From Zhengella mangrovi (lineage in GTDB: Bacteria > Pseudomonadota > Alphaproteobacteria > Rhizobiales > Rhizobiaceae): a DNA stretch of 64,000 bases. The position numbers and the translations under genes were made by a program. Position 1 is the first letter of the stretch. Each line of letters opens with the position of its first letter. This document shows positions 47,627 to 56,495 of this stretch, in pieces. The stretch is from assembly GCF_002727065.1 (NCBI RefSeq), contig NZ_PDVP01000002.1:372001-436000 (forward strand), written 5' to 3'. The notes under the pieces were generated by a model. It had not been told where the DNA came from. It worked only from the letters and a program-made list of their open reading frames with translations, and made no database searches.

Positions 47627-47793
47627 CAGGGGTCACCGCGAATAACGATCCGATGAACGGCGCGGCCGGACTTGTAGGCCAGGAACGCGGCAACCAGCAG
47701 GGCCAGCCAGAACGGCAAATGCCCCATACGCTGAAGGTGATCGATCAGCCAGACGCCAACCGTCCCGGCCGCGGCGACCAACGTGTTGTGCAT
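47626..47793 (-). CDS. Small phage membrane protein, candidate holin
   Basis: A 55-residue protein with two hydrophobic stretches (LVAAAGTVGVWLIDHL and LPFWLALLVAAFLAYKSG) and a positively charged C-terminal tail (RAVHRIVIRG). This hairpin layout beside the spanin pair and not far from the endolysin fits a holin. The ATG at 47793 has a GGGAGG site; the longer frame upstream is unlikely. Only its small size limits the call. Confidence 0.55.
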   Translation of the reverse strand: MHNTLVAAAGTVGVWLIDHLQRMGHLPFWLALLVAAFLAYKSGRAVHRIVIRGDP

Positions 47794-48041
47794 CACTGCC
47801 TCCCGTGCCTCTTGCACTCGGAGGGCGTCCAGACCCCTGCCCCACAAAGGCCAGCGGCAGTATCGTCGATCTTCTCCTGGTCGCCCGCGGTTGCGCCGCG
47901 TGCACCGATCAGCGAAGTGCCGACAATGCGGCGAGCGGTGTCGCGCTGCCGGTCAGCGCTGGCACTGACCTGCTGCGAAGTCGAACACGCCGCCAGTGTC
48001 CAGGCACACGCGACGAGCAAGGCGATTTGCTTCGGCTGCAT
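47793..48041 (-). CDS. Outer-membrane spanin subunit (Rz1-like lipoprotein)
   Basis: An 82-residue predicted lipoprotein, MQPKQIALLVACAWTLAAC, with the lipobox LAAC giving the acylated cysteine. It begins inside the i-spanin gene in another frame, as in classical Rz/Rz1 nested pairs. Together they should fuse inner and outer membranes at the end of lysis. Its stop and the next start touch. Confidence 0.65.
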   Translation of the reverse strand: MQPKQIALLVACAWTLAACSTSQQVSASADRQRDTARRIVGTSLIGARGATAGDQEKIDDTAAGLCGAGVWTPSECKRHGRQ

Positions 48042-48240
48042 TGGCGAGATCCTTTGCTGCGTTGATGGTTGCTGCGTCGAGCTCGGCCGCCTTCTCACGT
48101 CCGCCGGCAGTGTATTGGTCTGGCCCGTAGCTGAAGACGGCCCAAGCCATGACGGCCGCGCCGCCAATGGCCGCCGCACCGATGCCAACGCCGACGAGCT
48201 TGAGCGTCGAGACGCCCGGGATGAGATCGATGACGCTCAT
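47953..48240 (-). CDS. Inner-membrane spanin subunit (Rz-like)
   Basis: A 95-residue protein with one N-terminal membrane helix (LVGVGIGAAAIGGAAVMAWAV) followed by an alpha-helical, likely periplasmic segment AAELDAATINAAKDLANAA and a C-terminal CLDTGGVFDFAAGQC with two cysteines. It is the i-spanin of the lysis cassette and hosts the nested Rz1-like lipoprotein gene. The start overlaps the DUF6527-like gene by four bases. Confidence 0.68.
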   Translation of the reverse strand: MSVIDLIPGVSTLKLVGVGIGAAAIGGAAVMAWAVFSYGPDQYTAGGREKAAELDAATINAAKDLANAAEANRLARRVCLDTGGVFDFAAGQCQR

Positions 48241-48539
48241 TCCGAACCACTTGTCCAGCGGGGAAGATCGACCGTGAAACCGGCCAGATCGTGCGTGCAG
48301 TCAGCCAGGAACTGGATCCGTCCGTCCGTTACGAAGGAATGACACCGCTGGAGTCCGCCGCGATGAGCTGGGTATTCCACCGTTGCGTTGATCGATGGCT
48401 TAAGTGTTGGCTTCTCAAGGTCTCCATTGAATTCCCAACGCGGACGAGGGCGTTCAGGACTGATATTCAAATCGTGATCCCATCCGCATCCCGGACAATG
48501 AAAGCTCAAGAGGCCGCGATTGACGTTGACCTTTTTCAT
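48237..48539 (-). CDS. DUF6527-like small phage protein
   Basis: A 100-residue protein with CPGCGW in the N-terminal part, KPSINATVEYPAHRGGLQRCHSFVTDGRIQFLADCTHDLAG in the core, and further histidines and cysteines, so it may bind zinc. Members of this group are common in phage lysis or tail regions and have no assigned function that I know of. The ATG at 48539 has a GGAGGGCGG site and touches the endolysin stop. Confidence 0.7.
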   Translation of the reverse strand: MKKVNVNRGLLSFHCPGCGWDHDLNISPERPRPRWEFNGDLEKPTLKPSINATVEYPAHRGGLQRCHSFVTDGRIQFLADCTHDLAGFTVDLPRWTSGSE

Positions 48540-49345
48540 TATCCGCCCTCCACGGCATCGCCGATCTCGCGCACCGCGCCTGCAATCTGCTTGCGTAGAA
48601 TCACGATGATCACCAAAAGCGCGACAGCGGCTCCGGCGATCACGGCCACGGTCTGCCAGTCCATTCCACCGATCACCGCCGCGCCAGTTCCGCCGAAGCC
48701 AAAGACGCCCGTCAGCCATCCCATGAACCCGGTTTTCTTCTTGACCTCCTTCTCGACTTCCGGCGGCACTACTTCCCGCGCTGGCGCTTGGCCAAGATGG
48801 CGCTTGCGAACTTGGTCAAGTGCAGCGGCGACCTCGGCCACGGAAACAGCAGCATGCTGGCCGCCGTATTTCCCTTTGCCGTTCGGCATCGGCAGGCTGG
48901 CCCACTCCGACGCCAGGTTGTCCAGCAGCGTTTCAGTGCTCAGCCGGCCAGCCAGCCACTTGTCGACGCCGCGGACGCCGAGGAGATAGCAGGCCATGCG
49001 GTCCTGCATCTTTCGATCGAACAACAGGTTCCCACCCAGCCCCAGCGTCTTGCGGATCGCGCGGAGCGTCGTCCTGACGATCTGGTAGCGGCCGACAGCC
49101 GACGACTTCCACTTATTGTCCGGATGGCTGAGCATCTTCGTCTGAAGCGCGTCGACCTGCGAAAGCGTCATTCCGACCAGGTTCACGTTCCCGCCGGTAA
49201 AGGCGCCGTAGGCAAGCGTTTCGTTGTAGCCGTCGCCCCTGTCCGTCCCTTCGGATTTGCCGATGAGATCTAGCAGTGGACGGTAGACGAAGAACGGATC
49301 AGCACGCGCGGCAGCATTCGCCCGCGCAGAATTGCGGTCGGTCAT
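48539..49345 (-). CDS. Endolysin (lambda R / GH104-like) with C-terminal membrane segment
   Basis: A 268-residue protein. Residues 20-175 are a lysozyme-like transglycosylase domain with the likely catalytic E32 in LLDLIGKSEGTDRG and with SSAVGRYQIVRTTL, closest in appearance to lambda-R-type endolysins. The last 70 residues contain two hydrophobic stretches (GWLTGVFGFGGTGAAVIGGM and VAVIAGAAVALLVIIVILRK). This gives a membrane-tethered enzyme, unlike soluble lambda R. Anchoring could allow holin-independent export or self-holin function, which is inference. It stands immediately upstream of the small lysis genes. Confidence 0.82.
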   Translation of the reverse strand: MTDRNSARANAAARADPFFVYRPLLDLIGKSEGTDRGDGYNETLAYGAFTGGNVNLVGMTLSQVDALQTKMLSHPDNKWKSSAVGRYQIVRTTLRAIRKTLGLGGNLLFDRKMQDRMACYLLGVRGVDKWLAGRLSTETLLDNLASEWASLPMPNGKGKYGGQHAAVSVAEVAAALDQVRKRHLGQAPAREVVPPEVEKEVKKKTGFMGWLTGVFGFGGTGAAVIGGMDWQTVAVIAGAAVALLVIIVILRKQIAGAVREIGDAVEGG

Positions 49346-49369
49346 GGAATGTCCTTTCGAATGAATTGA

Positions 49370-50299
49370 TCAGTTCAGAAGGTCGTCGCCGAACAGGTCT
49401 TCAATGTTCTGAAGCGTCGTCAGGCCGGAACCGGAAGCGCATGCCGCATGGATGATTGCCAGCGATCCAATGTCGCCGATCAATGTGCGGTGGATGGCCT
49501 CGCCTAGATCACCTGCGGCACCGACCCTTAGCTGGGTATGGCCAGTCCGTGTTGCATGTTTCTGGACGATCGTGTCGCTGTCGACTTCCGTTGCTATTCC
49601 GGAACCGCTTGTGATCCGCAACTTCGCAACACCGGCATCAGGGTCAAAAATCCCAGTTACCGTCTGCCACTCACCATTGACCCGGTTGTCAGCAAGTGTG
49701 CAGTAGCCGACATCTCCGCGCCAAGCATAGGAAACATAGCTTTGCGACGAGCCGCCAAAACCTACGCGAATTCCTGCCCAGTCATTCTGGTTCACACCAG
49801 GCGTATCGTCATGACGGCATGCACAACCAGCAACAGCACCTGGATAATCCCCTCCGTCGTCGGCCGTTGCGGGTATGCGAACGCGGCATACAATGGCGTA
49901 TGGCCTGAAGATACCGACTGTCGTCGTCGGATCCTGCATCGGAAACACAAGCGCATCATTTCTGGTCTGGAGCGCACCATTGTAGCTGTCGCTGAGCGAG
50001 CCCCCGGCTGCGCCCGGATTGCTACCCTGACCAAAGCGCAAGTATGGCATCCCAGTCACTCCATCTGTCTGCACAGATGGCTGATACCCATAGACGGAAG
50101 GACGAAGATGAAAGGCGCGGCTACCCTGTTTCGCATCTCTCCAAGCAAAATCCAGTCCATTATTGATGAACTGGCTACGCGCCGGCCAGTAAGCCCATAC
50201 GTTTGGGTCAGCCGCGATGGCAGCAATGTCGCCGCGTAAAATTCCAGGACGCGCGAGGTCATTTGAATTCTGATCAACGGTGATGAGATCGACACTCAT
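49370..50299 (-). CDS. LamG/concanavalin-like tail fibre protein
   Basis: A 309-residue protein without signal or transmembrane segment. The second half has the look of a LamG-type jelly roll (RVRIPATADDGGDYPGAVAGC, VNGEWQTVTGIFDPDAGVAKLRI), and the end is GSLAIIHAACASGSG. Such domains bind carbohydrate, fitting a fibre tip or receptor-binding protein. The start overlaps the FAD-type protein gene by four bases, suggesting they form one functional pair. Confidence 0.7.
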   Translation of the reverse strand: MSVDLITVDQNSNDLARPGILRGDIAAIAADPNVWAYWPARSQFINNGLDFAWRDAKQGSRAFHLRPSVYGYQPSVQTDGVTGMPYLRFGQGSNPGAAGGSLSDSYNGALQTRNDALVFPMQDPTTTVGIFRPYAIVCRVRIPATADDGGDYPGAVAGCACRHDDTPGVNQNDWAGIRVGFGGSSQSYVSYAWRGDVGYCTLADNRVNGEWQTVTGIFDPDAGVAKLRITSGSGIATEVDSDTIVQKHATRTGHTQLRVGAAGDLGEAIHRTLIGDIGSLAIIHAACASGSGLTTLQNIEDLFGDDLLN

Positions 50300-52293
50300 A
50301 GGCGGAAGCCCTCCTTGTTCAGAGCTGCCTGGAGAATAGAGACGTCAACGTCCTCGGACGAAGTACCATCCATCATCTGCACCAGTGCATAACCTGCCGC
50401 CTCGCCGATCATCGACCAGGCTGGTTCCATCCGGACGCTCATCCAGAAGACATGGCTGCACGAAATACAGACGCTGGCGAGGAGATTTGGGACATGGGTA
50501 GCCAGTTCGCCGCCTTCGGAAAAACCTGATCCGCGACCAGTTCGAAGTGAGCTATAGGGGATGTCATAAACGTCTGTGTCATGCGGAACAGGTGTTGGCC
50601 CCTCAAAAAAATAGTTGAACGTCTCCGGTGAGCCGCCTGCACTTACACCAAAAATCCGACAGGCATGAGCATCGAGGAAATAGGACCATCTGGCGATGCG
50701 GCTTGATTTCGTGGTTGTTCGGCCAGACGATGAGTGCCAAGTCTCAAAACCGGTCGGGATGTTGCTCGAGCTGCTTTCGTACATGTCCGCCTGGTGGCAC
50801 ACATAGGCGCCATCCAGCCTCAAACATTCCCTGATATATGCCCAGTCTGGGAATGATGGCCCATTGGCACTGTCGAGATAGAGGTTCGGCGCATAGCCGA
50901 AGGCTGCTGCGTTGGTTTTGAGTGCCGACATACTTGGGAAGTGATCAGTGATGTCATTGGCAAGATAGTAGAGCAGGCCTCGCTGCCATGCGATTTGTTC
51001 TTCGACGATCCTGCGCCGAACTGTCCAGTTCCCATTTGCGTAATCGGTCCCGGCCTGCGCTCGTTCAAACGAAACTATGAACGACGAACCATTGTTGGTC
51101 TGCCGCGCGTCCGCCCCGTCAAGCAAGTAGACCGTGCCTTGGTTTGCTACCGCCTCAAGCAAGGTATCAGCTGCTCCTGCGCTGGCAGCTTCAGCCAGGG
51201 CCAGCCCCTCCCCGACAACAAAGTAATTTGCCTTGTCGTATCCATCAGGTGCCGTAAATGGCGTGGATCCAGCGTCGTCGGTGATCACAAGCCGGACCGA
51301 CAGCGTCTGGACGCGCGTGTCAGCCACTCCGGCATCTGACGAAGGGTCAAGGCCCAGCGCCACCATCTGGGCCTCATTCTGGACAAGCGAGCCATCCGGC
51401 GTTGTCTCGAAACCGGCCAGAAGATAGGCACCGTCACCATATGGCTTGTAGCCAGCAAATGGTTCACCATAAGTGCCCTGGCTCTCCCGACCGATGCTAA
51501 ACGGCGCCTCAGCAGCCCGGATCAAGTCGCCCTCGTAACTGGCGTCAAGAAATGCCGTTGCGTTCAGCCAACCCGCCACCGTCCTTATTGACTGGATCCT
51601 ACCATCTTTGCTTTTCCGCAAATCAGAAGGCGCGAAGATCGGACTGCTTGAAACGACCAGATCAATGTCGGCAATCCAGTCGTTGAATTCCTCCTGGTAG
51701 GCCCTTGGATCAAAAATTCTGAGCATCTGGCTGCTTGCATCAATGCCAGTGCGCGTTCCATCAGGGTCATCGTAGCGAGAGATGATATTCTGATAGAATT
51801 GACGGGTCTGGCCCTGCATGATGTACCAAGTGCTTGATGGCGAAGGAAAGTCCGTTACGATCAGACCACCGGAGATAACCGCGCCACCGAGGCGCGGCCA
51901 CGGATCGATCATGGCAACCCGGCCACCCGCAGCCTTGACCTTTCTCGCCGCCATCATGGCGGATTGAGTGCCGCCATAGATGATGACATCGAAATCACGA
52001 TCGCCAAGACCGATCAATGCCGGTCTATTTCGTGCGTAACTGTATGTCTTTCCATCGGTCGAGATAAACTTTTCGACGCGATCATCGTTGTCGAGCGTCA
52101 CGGATTTCGGAACTCCATGCGCTTCTATCCACGCAGTCGTTTCCGTCGTCTTGAGCATTCCGGAGTCGGCGCCGTCTGCACCAGCAAGGCCGCGTAAACC
52201 GAACCCGCCAGTTGCAACACGAATGGTTCCAGGTTGCCGTTTGACATGGAAGATTTCCGAGGCTCGCAGCTTGATCTCATACGGCGATGTCAT
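50296..52293 (-). CDS. Tail-fibre protein containing an FAD-dependent oxidoreductase domain
   Basis: A 665-residue protein in the tail-fibre position. Residues 1-98 look like a fibre N-terminal segment (ATGGFGLRGLAGADGADSG). From about 100 on it resembles an FAD-dependent oxidoreductase of the PF12831 type: the Rossmann segment FDVIIYGGTQSAMMAARKVK then GGRVAMID, PWPRLGGAVISGGLIVTDF, and AFLDASYEGDLIRAAEAPF. The C-terminal part has DIPYSSLRTGRGSGF, VCISCSHVFWMSVRMEP and SMIGEAAGYALVQMM, the family's late FAD-binding signature. The GxGxxG is altered to GGTQSA. No signal peptide. A receptor-modifying or receptor-binding role is inferred from context. Confidence 0.75.
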   Translation of the reverse strand: MTSPYEIKLRASEIFHVKRQPGTIRVATGGFGLRGLAGADGADSGMLKTTETTAWIEAHGVPKSVTLDNDDRVEKFISTDGKTYSYARNRPALIGLGDRDFDVIIYGGTQSAMMAARKVKAAGGRVAMIDPWPRLGGAVISGGLIVTDFPSPSSTWYIMQGQTRQFYQNIISRYDDPDGTRTGIDASSQMLRIFDPRAYQEEFNDWIADIDLVVSSSPIFAPSDLRKSKDGRIQSIRTVAGWLNATAFLDASYEGDLIRAAEAPFSIGRESQGTYGEPFAGYKPYGDGAYLLAGFETTPDGSLVQNEAQMVALGLDPSSDAGVADTRVQTLSVRLVITDDAGSTPFTAPDGYDKANYFVVGEGLALAEAASAGAADTLLEAVANQGTVYLLDGADARQTNNGSSFIVSFERAQAGTDYANGNWTVRRRIVEEQIAWQRGLLYYLANDITDHFPSMSALKTNAAAFGYAPNLYLDSANGPSFPDWAYIRECLRLDGAYVCHQADMYESSSSNIPTGFETWHSSSGRTTTKSSRIARWSYFLDAHACRIFGVSAGGSPETFNYFFEGPTPVPHDTDVYDIPYSSLRTGRGSGFSEGGELATHVPNLLASVCISCSHVFWMSVRMEPAWSMIGEAAGYALVQMMDGTSSEDVDVSILQAALNKEGFRL

Positions 52294-52628
52294 GTCGTTA
52301 CTCCATCGCTGACCGTTAAAGCGCCGCCAACAAGATATTCCTCGGCCGAACCCGTCACGCGGATCAGGTCATAAACGTAGCTCCCCGGATCGAGGTCTCC
52401 CTTCCCGATCTCAAGCGTGATCTTGCCCGCGGAAAGGTCGGTCGAAGCCACACCACCATTTGCAGTTGTCAATGCAAGAGATGTCACCGGGGAGGATGCC
52501 GACGCCCTCACGTGCATCTTAAAAGTGTCACCAGTGAAATCGTAGGAAGCACCAGTCGCTTCGTCCGTGAAGATCAGCGGTATCGACCAGTCCGCATTGT
52601 TTGTGATTGTGATATCTGCTTCAATCAT
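52290..52628 (-). CDS. BppU-like/immunoglobulin-like tail baseplate protein
   Basis: A 112-residue beta-rich protein (ADWSIPLIFTDEATGASYDFTGDTFKMHVRAS, and LSAGKITLEIGKGDLDPGSYVYDL). The pattern resembles the N-terminal domain of phage baseplate proteins of the BppU type, often preceding fibre genes. It lies between the Gly-rich fibre and the FAD-type protein and overlaps the latter by four bases. It may join the fibres to the tail tip. Confidence 0.6.
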   Translation of the reverse strand: MIEADITITNNADWSIPLIFTDEATGASYDFTGDTFKMHVRASASSPVTSLALTTANGGVASTDLSAGKITLEIGKGDLDPGSYVYDLIRVTGSAEEYLVGGALTVSDGVTT

Positions 52629-52632
52629 CCCG

Positions 52633-53742
52633 TCACCCGATCACCATGATCCGAACCTCGCCACGCGCGCCTGCAGCAGTGGCCCCGCCGCCACCTGCAG
52701 GAGCGGTGCCGTCCGCTCCGGAATCGCCACCTGCACCGCCATGCGTCGAGGCACCGCCCGATCCGCCAGAAGCCGGACCGTAACCACCGCCGCCGCCACC
52801 GCCGTTAACCGCCGCGCCACCGTTTCCGCCTGCGTACCCGCTTGGCCCACCACCGCCACCGCCTGCGCCACCGTCCGCAATGCCTGTCGAACCTGGGCTG
52901 CCTGCCGAGGAGGATCCGGCATCGCCGCCGTCGCCGCCGTCCCGGCCGGCCGCAATGCCGCCGACCCCAGTTGTCGTTGCCCCACCCGCTTCGCCCAGAC
53001 CAATCGGAGATCCGCCGGCGCCACCACCACCTGGCTCGACGCCAGTCGTGTTCTGACCAGCCGCGCCGCCCCAGGCCGTCCCGTGACTACCGAAGGACGA
53101 GGCTGAGCCGGAACTGCCGGCAGCACCGCCTGCGCCAACCGTGACCGTCTCGGTGGCCGACAGGGACGCCGCGCGCATCATCAGCCGGAGATAACCGCCG
53201 CCGCCGCCACCACCAGGCGAACTCGTGCTGCCCCGCGTGCCGCCGCCACCGCCGCCGCCCCAGATCTCGATCATCACCAGCGCGTCGTCCGGCGCATTGG
53301 TCGGCTTTGTCCAGGTTCCCGATGCCGTGAACGCCTGGTAGTTCGGTGCGAACGCGACGGTCCCGGTGTTTTCAAGGCGAAAGCTCGTGCCGTCGAACAT
53401 CACGGTGTAAAGCCGGCCGGAGACGATCTGCCCAGCGACGAGCGGATCCCCGTCATCGGCGACCACCGCGACAGCAGACCCGCCGTTGAGCGCCAGCGTG
53501 ACGGCGCCGGTATTGGTCGCCGCGGCAATGAACTTGAACATCCGGCCGGTGGCGATGCTTACCGCGGTCGGCGTGAAGCTCGCGGTGATCGCGTTCGCCG
53601 TGCCGGCGACAGACGTCAACGCGGTCGCCGATCGGTCGTTGAGGGAAACGACCTCCTCGTCCGCGTCTGTCAAAAGTTCGCTCCCAGTCGGGCCGCCATT
53701 GCTGCCAGAACCGGACGAGCTGATGCGCCCGTCTGCCGTCAT
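52633..53742 (-). CDS. Glycine-rich tail fibre/adhesin
   Basis: A 369-residue protein. Residues 1-140 are a Ser/Thr-rich shaft-like part (TAVSIATGRMFKFIAAATNTGAVTLALNGG). Residues 150 to 355 are extremely Gly-rich, with blocks such as IEIWGGGGGGGTRG, SSPGGGGGGGYLRL, GAGGAAGSSGSASSFGSHG and PGGGGAGGSPIGLG. This organisation resembles the polyglycine adhesin domains of T-even-like phages (gp38/Gly_rich family), which form packed polyglycine II helices and carry the receptor-binding loops. It probably determines host range. Confidence 0.8.
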   Translation of the reverse strand: MTADGRISSSGSGSNGGPTGSELLTDADEEVVSLNDRSATALTSVAGTANAITASFTPTAVSIATGRMFKFIAAATNTGAVTLALNGGSAVAVVADDGDPLVAGQIVSGRLYTVMFDGTSFRLENTGTVAFAPNYQAFTASGTWTKPTNAPDDALVMIEIWGGGGGGGTRGSTSSPGGGGGGGYLRLMMRAASLSATETVTVGAGGAAGSSGSASSFGSHGTAWGGAAGQNTTGVEPGGGGAGGSPIGLGEAGGATTTGVGGIAAGRDGGDGGDAGSSSAGSPGSTGIADGGAGGGGGGPSGYAGGNGGAAVNGGGGGGGYGPASGGSGGASTHGGAGGDSGADGTAPAGGGGATAAGARGEVRIMVIG

Positions 53743-53759
53743 CTGATGTCACCTGTTGG

Positions 53760-56495
53760 TTATGCTGCCCAGAGCTGCGGCGCTTCGGCTGCCGCCGTTA
53801 TCGAGAACGCCATGCCGTCCTTTGGCTGGATGCCGATGACGATCAGGCGCCGGTATTCGCTGCCGAGGTCGCCGATCGTCACGAGGTTGCCATCGCGGAT
53901 CTTCGGGAACCCGTCGCTGTCGTTGTCCGGCGTGAAGGCCGTCGTGAACTCCAGCACGGACCGGGATCCGGACGAGCCGGCAAGCGCTTTCGTCACTAGC
54001 GATCCGTCCGACTGGCGGATGGCGATGCCGGTCTGCCGGCCGACATCGATCACGTCCGCGACCAGCGTCACGTCGGCAACTTCGGTAAAGTCGGGCTCGT
54101 TCCAGCACTGCACAGGCGCATCAAGGATGACGGCGACAAGATCCGTTCCATCGAACTCCAGCCCGGCAATGCGCGCGCTCGCCTGCTGACGCTGAATCAC
54201 CCAATGGTTCAGGCCGACCAGGTCGCCACGCTGGCAGACCAATGCCTCCGCCGGTGAGTTCCAGGACCAGAAGGCCGAGCGGTATTTTGCTTGGTTCAGG
54301 TCAAATTCGGCCCGTGCGATCGCAGGAGCCTCAGCCGTGATCCCGACGTAATTGACCTCTTCGAACCGCGGATCGGCCACTTGGCCCTTGTCCGGCCTGT
54401 AGACGATGATCTCGGCCTCGCGATCGTCGTCATCGGCGTTGCGATACTTGACCCGGAAGGCATCCGGAAGCCGCGCGAATGCCTTCGACATCGACAAGCT
54501 GTTCGCGTTGCGCGGCCCGAAAATCTGGACCGGGCTCTCGGCCGATCGGTCATAGTCACGAATGACGCCATACTTTTCAGATGCCCACGGCCGCGCATAG
54601 CCGCATGAGGCAAGGAAGTTTATGACCTCCGAGACGCCGGCCCCTTCGCAGACCATGTCGCACGTATAGCCACCGGAAACGCATTGCGTGCGCCAGGCGA
54701 CCAGCTTGTCGTCATCGATCAGGCTCTCCGGCATGGCGTCACCGCTCTCGCGCCCGGTCAGCACGTCGCGATAATGCGGCGCCGGGTTACTGGTCGTCGT
54801 CCAGTTGCTCCAGGCCGTCCCGGTCCAGTCCCGCACGTAGCCGGACGCCTGCACCGAGATCTTGCCGAGCGCCCTGTTCTTCGCGCGGATCGCGATCAGC
54901 GCCAGCCGCGATCCCTGTTGCCCGCCGTTGATCGGATGATCGTTGCGGATGGCCGACTGGCGCAGGATGTAAAGCTGGTCTGAGACACCTGAGATGGCGC
55001 GGAATACCTCGGCCTCTCCGGACGTGATGACGTAACCGAACGGGTCATAGACCGTTGCGCCACCGGCCAACTGATAATCCGCCATCTCGGCGTTCGTGAA
55101 CGAGTAGGTCATTGACCGCTTGACCTCGATCTCGACCGGGCCCGGCGCAATCGTGCCGCTGTCGAGGTAGATGATCGCCTCGGACTGGGACAGGCTGACC
55201 CGGCGCACGTCGGTCAGGCCATCACCCGCGAACCCGTAGCGGTAGGAGCTCGATCCGGCCGTCGAGCCGGAGAACATCGCGTCGGCGTCCCAGCCGTCTG
55301 TCAGGCCGTTATCCGGCGCCGGCACGCTGTTGTAGGCCGCGACCCATCCCGCCTTTTTCGCAGGGTTGCGCCGCGGCAACGCCTCGTCGGCCCATTTCAG
55401 AACGAGCGTCTGGCGGACCTCTTTCGGCTTGTTGTTCGCCAGGTGAAGTTCCGGCAGGTTGATCCAGTCCGTGTCGCCCTGCGCGCGGATCCGGACGCGC
55501 AACGCCACGCCCTGCACCTGGTTTGCGTTTGCCTGGTTCCACAGGCCGGACGGCAGCGACATCTCGAACCGGACCTCGTCGCACTCGATCGCGCGGAAGC
55601 GGATCCATTGCGGCAGGCTTGCAGACGGATCGACCTGGTCGGCCAGCTTCTTGCCGCTCTCGGAATTCTCGTCGAGATCATGGGCCCGCATCTCGGCCTG
55701 TGGCGTCTCGACCTTTGCATATCGCGTGATCAGAGAGACCGGCAGGTCGTCATCCCAGCCCTCGCGGATTTCATACTGGATATTTGACGCCCCATCGATC
55801 GGCGTGTCGCCAAAGCGGATGTCGTCGAGCTGGTGCGGACCGGCCAGCCCCACGATCGCCTCGACCCATTCGTCGTCGCCATCGCGGTAGACGAGCGGCT
55901 GGCACATGAACGGCGGATAGATCAACCGCGTGCCGATCACGCGCGGAATGAAGGCACCGCGGGACAGGACGTTGCCGTCGACCGATGCGGCGCTGGCTTC
56001 CGGCTCGGCCTTGTTCTTGTCGGACTGGACAGGCGGACCGGTCAGCGCTGCCGCCGCAAGCGAGCCTGCGAGCAGGATGCCGGTTGCCAGGAGCTGCGCG
56101 CCAAGCTGGCCCGCTGCGAAAAACGAGCCCAGCAGCGGCGCTGCAGCGCCACCGGTGACAATCGTCGCCGCGACGAACGCGATGATGGCGACAGCGGTCC
56201 CGAGGCCCGACTTATCACTGTTCTGCCCGCCGCCGCCCTGCAGGTTGACGTGCAGCGTGATCGTCTGCCCTTCGCGCAGGCGGACGCGGTCCCAGTGCTC
56301 CCGCGCGATCTCGTGCGCGCGGCCGTCGCGGCCGTGAAGCATCACCCGGCCGTTCTGCCGGAAGGCCCACGGCTTCAACGCCGTGCAGCCATCGACCATG
56401 GCGCCGATCGTGTCGGATGCGTCGAACCGGAACTGCTCGACAGATCCGGAAGCGAACGGCGGACGCCATGCTGCGAGAACCGGTTGCGCGTTCAT
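53760..56495 (-). CDS. Host specificity / central tail-tip protein (J-like)
   Basis: A 911-residue protein, starting MNAQPVLAAWRPPFASG. Residues 100-170 hold two hydrophobic stretches (AVAIIAFVAATIVTGGAAAPLLG and LLATGILLAGSLAAAALTG), found in lambda gpI/J-like tail proteins. The next part has IPRVIGTRLIYPPFMCQPLVYRDGDDEWVEAIVGLAGPHQLDDIRFGDTPIDG, typical of J proteins, with further beta domains such as DLVGLNHWVIQRQQAS. The start codon overlaps the NlpC/P60 gene by four bases. An open frame longer by 99 codons upstream is Arg/Pro-rich and belongs to the neighbour's shadow. Confidence 0.83.
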   Translation of the reverse strand: MNAQPVLAAWRPPFASGSVEQFRFDASDTIGAMVDGCTALKPWAFRQNGRVMLHGRDGRAHEIAREHWDRVRLREGQTITLHVNLQGGGGQNSDKSGLGTAVAIIAFVAATIVTGGAAAPLLGSFFAAGQLGAQLLATGILLAGSLAAAALTGPPVQSDKNKAEPEASAASVDGNVLSRGAFIPRVIGTRLIYPPFMCQPLVYRDGDDEWVEAIVGLAGPHQLDDIRFGDTPIDGASNIQYEIREGWDDDLPVSLITRYAKVETPQAEMRAHDLDENSESGKKLADQVDPSASLPQWIRFRAIECDEVRFEMSLPSGLWNQANANQVQGVALRVRIRAQGDTDWINLPELHLANNKPKEVRQTLVLKWADEALPRRNPAKKAGWVAAYNSVPAPDNGLTDGWDADAMFSGSTAGSSSYRYGFAGDGLTDVRRVSLSQSEAIIYLDSGTIAPGPVEIEVKRSMTYSFTNAEMADYQLAGGATVYDPFGYVITSGEAEVFRAISGVSDQLYILRQSAIRNDHPINGGQQGSRLALIAIRAKNRALGKISVQASGYVRDWTGTAWSNWTTTSNPAPHYRDVLTGRESGDAMPESLIDDDKLVAWRTQCVSGGYTCDMVCEGAGVSEVINFLASCGYARPWASEKYGVIRDYDRSAESPVQIFGPRNANSLSMSKAFARLPDAFRVKYRNADDDDREAEIIVYRPDKGQVADPRFEEVNYVGITAEAPAIARAEFDLNQAKYRSAFWSWNSPAEALVCQRGDLVGLNHWVIQRQQASARIAGLEFDGTDLVAVILDAPVQCWNEPDFTEVADVTLVADVIDVGRQTGIAIRQSDGSLVTKALAGSSGSRSVLEFTTAFTPDNDSDGFPKIRDGNLVTIGDLGSEYRRLIVIGIQPKDGMAFSITAAAEAPQLWAA

